A stretch of DNA of 64,000 nucleotides from Blastomyces gilchristii SLH14081. Lineage: Eukaryota; Ascomycota; Eurotiomycetes; Onygenales; Ajellomycetaceae. The first letter of the stretch is position 1; each line of letters begins with the position of its first letter. This document shows, piece by piece, positions 57,582 through 64,000 of the stretch. The notes under the pieces are model-generated. The model was not told where the DNA came from, did no database searches, and saw only the letters and a program-made list of their open reading frames with translations. Position numbers and translations under genes: made by a program. The stretch lies in NCBI RefSeq assembly GCF_000003855.2, contig NW_003101681.1, positions 3,613,344 to 3,677,343 of the forward strand. The letters run 5' to 3'.

Positions 57582-57764
57582 TGTGGTTCGGAAGAACGTA
57601 CGACCGTCGGATAATACCGCGGCCGCTTCCGAACTACTAGCGTACGCGTATGAGTGTAAAGGGGCCATAGCAGCCGCTAATTAAATTAGCATATGAGATT
57701 CAATATATAAGAAGCCAGCGTACGCCTGTAATCGTATGCTGGCTTAAGCAACCTTTGAATCACA
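57582..57764 (+). repeat. B3 5' LTR (183 bp) with TATA box
   Basis: TGTGGTTCGGAAG...TTTGAATCACA, perfect 8-bp inverted ends apart from one G/A. Contains CCGCGGCCGCTTCCG, AGCGTACGCG and GCGTACGCC. A TATATAAG box is at 57704-57711, a likely Pol II promoter. Confidence 0.9.
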
Positions 57765-58167
57765 TCTGATAGCATGTCTAAAAACCGGTGAGAAGCGCAG
57801 GCTCCTTCAGAGTGTGATAATTCTGTCTACAAAGTGATTTGTAGTTATCATGCCAGTGTGGTCCTAGAACACCTCAAAAGATAGTGTATGAAGAATGGTG
57901 AGTGAAAGAGCATCTGATTAATACTGCTGCTTCACTTGTTGAGGGAAAACTTCACACCCAGGTGAATGCCATGTATGCGAATGAATGGGGTGTGAGAAAA
58001 GGAATGGGAGCGGTGAACCAGATTCAAAGAAGTCTGCTCCCTACTCAAAAGAAGGATAAAAGGGGGAGTGGCCACCACCAGAGTCATACAATGATAACAG
58101 AAATCATATAATGATATAGTGATATAATGATAGACATTGTATGATCAACCAGAAATCAACCACTGAA
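57765..58167 (+). other. B3 leader with short conserved frame
   Basis: Between the LTR and gag. A frame at 57902-58111 (GTG-initiated, 69 codons) is conserved in B1 and B2 with length differences of 3 nt only, which hints at past coding. It is not in the gag register and matches no domain known to me. No obvious tRNA primer site follows the LTR (TCTGATAGCATG). Confidence 0.45.
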
Positions 58168-59406
58168 ATGAATACCTTCCCTAGCTGATATGAACAACAC
58201 TCTTCTCTGCTACCTGAACTGAAAGATATGCAGAACCTCTCAGAGAGTTTACTTGAAGCAGTAAGAAAAGCAGCTGAGACCACTGAACCAGAATTGAAGC
58301 TCTGTACATGTACAAGGATTCTAAATGAGATTGAGGCCTTGCATACACAGTGGCAGGCCGAGATGGAAGCCAAACAACAATTGACATTCACTGCAGATCA
58401 AGCATTCACTATGAAGAGCTTCACTGATGCAATTGCCATCATCAATAAGAATAGAGAAAACCAGATCTTAGGCCTGCAGCAGAAGATTGAATGTTTACAC
58501 AGACAGACAACTATGCTGAACCTGGAGATTTCATCATGATTATTCACAACCTCTTCAGAAGTGTACATATCATTGAAGACTGCTGTGCAGGATGAGAATC
58601 TGAGCATGAAATATATCAAGCCAGGAGATCTGCTGAAGCCATCAAGCTTCAATGATGACTGAAAAAATAATACTACAATCAGCTGGCTAAGTCAGATGTG
58701 ATCATATTATTGAATTGAATGTGAACTCACAGACAGACAGTCAACAGAATTCTAACAAGTCTTAAGATCTGCTGCATTTCTACACAGAAAAGCGAAGTCA
58801 TTATGAATGACTGGTGAAAAGATGAACCTCACAGACCCAGAGCAATATTCATTCCCATGAACATGGAATGAGTTTTCCAAATGAATCTTGCACAACTTTG
58901 AGAAAGTGAATGCATGAGATAAGCATTATGAACACTTCACTGAGTGTAGACAAGTGAGTGATCTTACATTGTACTTCACACACTTCAGTTTACACTATCT
59001 CATGTTGAATGAAGAGCTTTCAACACCTTTCTGTTTACAGATCTTCATTCATGGTCTTACACCTGAGTTGAGAGCAGAATGGAAATGCTTAACCTCACAA
59101 TCAGGCACAGTGGAAGAAGCATACAACATTCTCATTGTATGGGAACAAGCAAGTCAATTATGACAGAAAATACTGCAATTGAGTATGCCTCAGCAGAGAA
59201 CAGATAATCAGACTTCTATGACACAAGTCACACACTCAGACACGATGGATCTAGATCTGAATGTCATTGCTAAAGCACTGAATCCCCTGAAAAAGGGATT
59301 CCCTGGGTGAAAACCTTGGTGTCACAAGCATTGAGCTTGTTTCAACTGCAGACATCAAAATCATGATGCAAAAGATTGCACTCAGTGTGTGCAGTCAAAA
59401 AACTAG
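58168..59406 (+). pseudogene. B3 gag, 413 codons, stop-interrupted
   Basis: Starts at ATG 58168 (MNTFPS). Residues 1-125 are mostly helical and Gln/Glu/Leu-rich, open from 58228 to 58539. A capsid-like region (WNEFSK, then FTHFSLHYLM and FIHGLTPELRAEW) spans roughly residues 230-310. A CCHC knuckle is intact at 59338-59379 (C-x2-C-x4-H-x4-C). It ends at TAG 59404-59406. About a dozen in-frame stops, nearly all TGA, but no net indel. It would form the particle and bind RNA. Confidence 0.85.
59397..59406 (+). promoter_or_regulatory. B3 -1 frameshift site (A AAA AAC + stop)
   Basis: Gag codons TCA AAA AAC TAG hold the classical heptamer A AAA AAC at 59397-59403 directly before the gag stop. In the -1 frame translation enters pol with CTA at 59403. 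Every pol block downstream is in that frame. This shape is typical of programmed -1 frameshifting for Gag-Pol. Confidence 0.8.
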
Positions 59407-62400
59407 CAGGATCAGTGAGCTCAGAGACACTCACTGATATTCTATGAAAAGCCTTCAAAGTGAAAGAGATGCCCATGTTAGATGATCCTCTGAATCCTGC
59501 AAATGCAAAGAAGAAGCAGGCTCCTGACTGAGATGCGGGTGAGGATGAAGTGAACACTCATCTCAATGTCTTGAGGCCTGAAATGTTAATGTATAAGAGG
59601 CACTTGAATAAGAATCAAGAGGTGACTGCAAAAGTGTTAGTGAACACAGAAGCTTTGACACAATATATTGATGATCATATAATTCAAAGATTGAAAGAGA
59701 TTCACTGAGTGAAGAATCCCCAACACATAAGATTATCTGATAACTGATATTTGATATCATCTGCAAAAGTAAGAGTTCCCTTGCACTTCAGAGAATGGTC
59801 TTGCTATATTTGAGCGCGAGAGCTGCAGAATGTGGAATATGACCTTATTCTTGAACTTGATTGATTTTAAAGATTCAATCCGCAGATTCAATGGTGTACA
59901 TGCCATATACAGTTGACTGATAGGAAGAAAATGGTTCATACAATTCTATCAACTGATATGAGAAGGACATTTCACACCTCTGATATAGAAGGGTTAAATC
60001 TGCTTATGCATCAACAAGCAAAGAGAATGATTCACAAGACCTCATTCAAAAGCATCCTGTATGTCATACAGGACCTGGAAGTGGAGAAAACCAAGATAAA
60101 AGATATGCAGAAGGATAAGTGTATGAAGAAGCTTCTGAAGAAGCATGAAAAGATCTTCTGAACAGATCTTCCACCAGAATTGCCGCTGGAATGAGGATTT
60201 GTACATGAGATTGACACAGGGGACACAAAACCAGTCAACCAGAATGTGTACCCTCTGTCACAAACACACCTTGAAGAACAGAAGCATCAGATCACAGACC
60301 TTCTAGAATATGGTCTTATACAATCCTCATCAAGCATGTGGGGCTTTTCAGTCCTATTCATGAAAAAGATGGATGAAGAGTGGCAGATGTGTATTGATTA
60401 TCAAGCACTCAACAAGCTAATGATCAAGAATGAATATTCACTGCCACAGATTCAACAACAGTTGAATACAGTCAGAAACACCTGATATCTATCAAAGATC
60501 AATCTTCTCTCAGAATACTGATAGATCTGTGTAGATGAACTATCAGTTCTGTGAACTGCATTTAATATGCAATGAGAGAAGTTCAAATTCCTAGCAATGT
60601 CATTTGATCTGATAAATGCACCTGTCATCTTTCAAATGATGATGAATATGATCCTTCATAAACAGAATGAAACCTCATATCTTGTATATCTCAATGATAT
60701 TCTAGTCTTTTCAAACTCATACAATGAACATCTGAAGCATCTCAATGAAGTGCTTACAACTCTGACAGAGCATAAGCTCTATGTCAAATCAATCAAGTGT
60801 GTGTTTGAAATGAAAGAGTTGGAGTTTGTGAGATATGTAGTGAGTGATGACTGTATACATCTCATTCTGAAGAAATTGAATGTCATAGTAAATTGACCAC
60901 AGCTGAGGAATGTACATCATGTACAACAGTTCCTTGAGTTGATCTCATACTACTGCAGATTCATCAAGGATTTCACATGAATATCTGCACCACTCTCAGA
61001 TCTCTTAAGAGAAATGAATGCAAATCTGTGAAAGAAGAAGTTTTGTTCAATCATCTGAAATGCTGTGTGTGAAGAGGCTTTTCTCACACTGAGAAAATGT
61101 GTAACAACATCCTCAGTGCTTATTTAACCAGATTGTGATAAACCTTTCTACATTGAGATGAATGCATCTGAATGGGCTATCAGAGGCACTCTTCTACAGA
61201 TGGGCAAGAACAGCAAGCTGCATCTGATGGTATATGATGATAGAAAACTATCAGGCGCCGAGCTCAATTATCCAGTGCATGAAAAGAAATTGCTAGCAAT
61301 CAAGCATGCACTGGTGTTGTGAGATAGATATATCAACAACAGGCATACAACAATGATGATCATGAATCATGAAAGCCTTGTCTATCTACAATTAACAACA
61401 AAACCTTTCAAATGCTTAGCATGTTGAATCTCAGAGTTTCAAGTGTATGATCTTCATATCAAATATTAAAAGGAATTGAACACAGTGATGCTGAATGCAA
61501 TCAGTCACAGACCTGATTTCATGAGTGAGAGTTCTGTGAACCAGGTACAAGGAATGTTCATATTAAATGCACTGAGAGGATGCAAGGAATCAGAATAAGT
61601 GAATACCATGATCTCTCACTTGGAGGATGACAAGGTGTCAGATGACAAGTATCTTGTGAGAGTAGTAGAAGAGATGCTTTCAAACTTCAAGCTGGGGAAA
61701 TTGAGAAATGAAAACAATGTTGTGCTTTACCGCGATCTAGGATATGCAGAAGCTCTCTATCTAGAACCTTCATTTAGACGCGACTTGGTGGCTTGCATGC
61801 ACAAGGAATTCAGTCACTTAGAAAGCTCTGGACTCATGAGTGTACTCAAATCAAGAGCATACTGGCCAAGCATGGCCGAGGACATCCAGGTGTACACTCA
61901 CAAGTGCCCGAATTGCCAGGTCATGAAAGGATCTAAGAAAGAGTTAGAATGCAAGGAAGCACAACATCAGATAGAGTGTATGATACAACTGTTTAAATGA
62001 TGAGAGGTGAACCTCATAGGCATATTGCTGCAAATGTCAAATGGAAATTGATGAATAATCACTGCTATTGATTACACTACTGACTGACCAGTTGCAAGAG
62101 CAGTTTCAGAGGCAACAGAGAAGGTGATGGCAAAGTTCCTATATGATGAGATCTATGTCAACTATGAAATGCTGTATGAGATTCTAACTGATAATGATGT
62201 GAACCTTGTAGAAGGAGTGATGAGGCATTTCATGAGCCAGTTACAGACAAGACATTGTAGAACAACATCATACCACCCGCAGATGAATGGAAAGATGAAA
62301 TGCTTGAATGGAATCTTGGGCAACATGCTGACAAAATATCTAGTGGGTAAGCCTATGAGACTATGAGATGAATATCTCAGGCAGGCACTATTGACCACAC

Positions 62401-63251
62401 AGATTCAACAGCATGCAGTCTCCAAGTGTTCACCATTCTATCTGTTGTATGGATTGCATCCGCGCATCCCGGAGAATGTTTCGGAAAAGGTGGGGAAGGG
62501 AGCAGTTGCAGATGCAGCAGGAACAGCAGTTGCAGATGCAACAGTCACAGACACAGAATCAAGATTGAAAGAGATCAGCCACACACGCGCAAAAGCTAAT
62601 AAGTTACTCCTGAACTGAGCAATTCAATTGAAAAGAATACAAGACTCACTTATTAAGAAATCAAGTCTCAAGATGAGAATGTGAGTTCTTGTACACAATG
62701 AGAGTTCTGAGAAGTTTCAACCTAGGTGGTTTGAGCCATATAAAATACTCAAATCACATTCTCTGAGAATGTACACATTGGAAGAACCAGAGGGATGAGT
62801 CTTATGCAACTTAATCAATGATTCACAACTTATGAAAGCAAAGATACAAGACCTGAGCAGATTAGAGTCATCTGCAGCACTATCATCAGTGTTAAAAAAG
62901 AAGAAGCTTACAATTGAAAAGCCTTGCAAAGTAAGAGAAATTATAGACACTTATGAATCAGATGATCTCACTTATTCCAATCTTTCCACAATTATAAGAA
63001 AAGAATGAGAAGAAATGAAGAAATCAGATGAATACCACACTTCAATAAGTGATGAGACTGTAGCTGGTTGTATGATAACACACTGCAGACAGCAGATGCA
63101 ACATGACAAAGAGCAGTCTCAAAGCAGCAGACTTATACATGGGTCAGATCACAGAAGAAAAAGGAATTCAGAGTTGAATTTGACTGTTTATACCAGTTCA
63201 ATTACAGAGATCACAGAGGATGAACTATCTGAAACATCTGCAGACATGTGA
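59403..63251 (+). pseudogene. B3 pol: PR-RT-RH-IN with GPY/F, about 1283 codons
   Basis: One register throughout, broken only by stop codons. Protease triad at 59643-59651 reads NTE (family DTG). RT at about 60246-60900 has QMCIDYQALNKL and the palm motif YLND at 60687-60698 (family YLDD). RNase H is near 61140-61360 (IEMNASEWAI, then ELNYPVHEKKLLAI). Integrase zinc domain: MHKEFSHL...CPNCQ (61599-62000), complete. Core near 62050-62340 has TDND and SYHPQMNGKMK, where the catalytic Glu has become Lys. GPY/F-type end: RWFEPYKIL near 62728, LEEPEG, LIND. A C-terminal extension runs to 63251. All key changes are G-to-A. Confidence 0.9.
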
Positions 63252-63615
63252 GATCAAGTCATCTTGACCTCTGAGAACACTCAGAGATCAGATGAGATTA
63301 GTTTTGATGAGCTATTCACTGTAGTGATCTGAGCAGGTGAAGAGAGACAGTATAATGCATGAGACAGAATCACAAAAAGTTAGAAGCTGCTGAATCTAGT
63401 CACTGAATACTGTATTATATAGAGGTCATGTAAGAGTAGTGACTAGCAGATAGAGAAAAAGTGTAAGAAAAGAGATGATGAATTGATCATCAACTGTAAG
63501 AGTTAACTGTAAAAGACAAATATTATTATACACATCTCATTCATTTTCATATATCACACATTTAATCTATTTCCAACACCATATCATCTGAAAAACACTA
63601 AAAACAAAGGAAATC

Positions 63616-64000
63616 TCAAAACTCAAGATCTGCAAGGGATTTGAGAATTGCAAGCTGCTCTTACAACAACACTGTGCATGTCTCTGATTCCTCTACTGCT
63701 CTGTGTATAACATTAATGTCATTGATCACAAGATTGGCTGGAATACCAATATAGAAATGCACATGTGTACATGTAGAGAAATTGAAGAAGAGCACGGGAC
63801 CCGCAGAACCAGGAGCCAGGGCAGAGAAAGTGAAGGCAGAAGAAATAGAAGAAGAAGAAGACACAGAACTGAATGAATGACAGAAGCCACTCAGAGCTGA
63901 ATGCTTATAACTCAGTGTGTGCACAACCTTCTCTGCAGAGAAGGGAGAGAAAGTGACAGAAGAAGCTTGAGAGTGAGAGAGAGTAGTCTCAGCAGCATTA
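63616..64000 (-). pseudogene. Antisense ORF C-terminal part in B3
   Basis: Minus-strand frame 63924-63661 (Ser-rich, then LFFNFST, HFYIGIPANLVINDIN) continuing past one TAA to the stop at 63616-63618. It matches the last block of the antisense region in B1 and B2. The upstream parts lie outside the window. Confidence 0.5.

Larger units (their letters stand above)
57582..64000 (+). mobile_element. B3: youngest family B element, runs off the window
   Basis: Plus-oriented; 5' LTR 57582-57764, leader, gag 58168-59406, slippery site, pol 59403-63251, then tail with antisense ORF. The 3' LTR is outside the window. It keeps far more CC, GG and TGG than B1 or B2, in line with its position as the innermost insertion. 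Still inactive: catalytic residues are changed and stops are frequent. Confidence 0.9.

Noticed and set aside
58181..58652. Minus-strand frames over B3 gag (58104-58391, 58181-58387, 58398-58652)
   Set aside because: They mirror the gag N-terminal helical region, whose plus-strand register leads into the capsid and zinc knuckle.
1..64000. CRISPR arrays, bacterial operons, Shine-Dalgarno sites
   Set aside because: No regularly spaced short repeats; all content is eukaryotic retrotransposon sequence.

Overview
The window is a block of nested, mutated retrotransposons, most likely heterochromatin of a filamentous ascomycete (Pezizomycotina) that has RIP-like repeat mutation. I found no intact host gene, rRNA or functional tRNA in 64 kb. 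The reasons for a fungus are the element set (Ty3/gypsy elements including a chromovirus, a Ty1/copia element, an RNase H-bearing LINE), the extreme AT bias, and reading frames that keep their register but are full of stop codons. Most of those stops are TGA standing where TGG (Trp) is expected. I cannot name the species.

I defined the families from internal repeats, terminal repeats and target-site duplications (TSDs). Family A is a Ty3/gypsy chromovirus (LTR about 310 bp, 5-bp TSD). Family B is Ty3/gypsy (LTR 167-183 bp, TG...CA, 4-bp TSD) with a gag-pol -1 slippery site and an antisense ORF region. Family C is Ty3/gypsy (LTR 257 bp, 5-bp TSD). There is one Ty1/copia element, one LINE family (three copies) ending in a hairpin and a (TAA)n tail, a tRNA-related SINE (two copies), and a non-coding hAT-like MITE (five copies, each 506 bp, with 8-bp TSDs).

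Left half, 1-30 kb: MITE-1 (77-582); a SINE (905-1113) split by A1 (1114-7377, itself carrying MITE-2) and by MITE-5. MITE-5 is split by A2 (7892-29629), A2 is split by LINE-1 (11380-27373), and LINE-1 is split by B1 (18065-26335). This is five levels deep.

Right half, 30-64 kb: a second SINE (30004-30355), then a copia element on the minus strand in pieces between about 30.9 and 53.2 kb. It is interrupted by MITE-4, MITE-3 and LINE-2 (33982-51430). LINE-2 holds C1 (36609-41933) and B2 (43042-51317). At its upstream end the copia element is cut by C2 (53185-56184), which is cut by LINE-3, then B4, then B3 (57582 to beyond the window). B3 is the youngest and least mutated copy: its pol frame runs from 59403 to 63251 without a net indel.

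The clearest biological signals are a shared 3' end between LINE and SINE (LINE-dependent SINE), an 11-nt LTR/primer-site complementarity in family A (Tf1/sushi-type self-priming), a conserved A AAA AAC slippery site directly before the gag stop in three family B copies, and a conserved antisense ORF region in family B. Also notable are two GC-rich islands that escaped mutation and an unusual mutation context (CpC and CpG lost, CpA largely kept). Coordinates of LTRs, MITEs and TSDs were read base by base. Coordinates of degraded coding regions are approximate.
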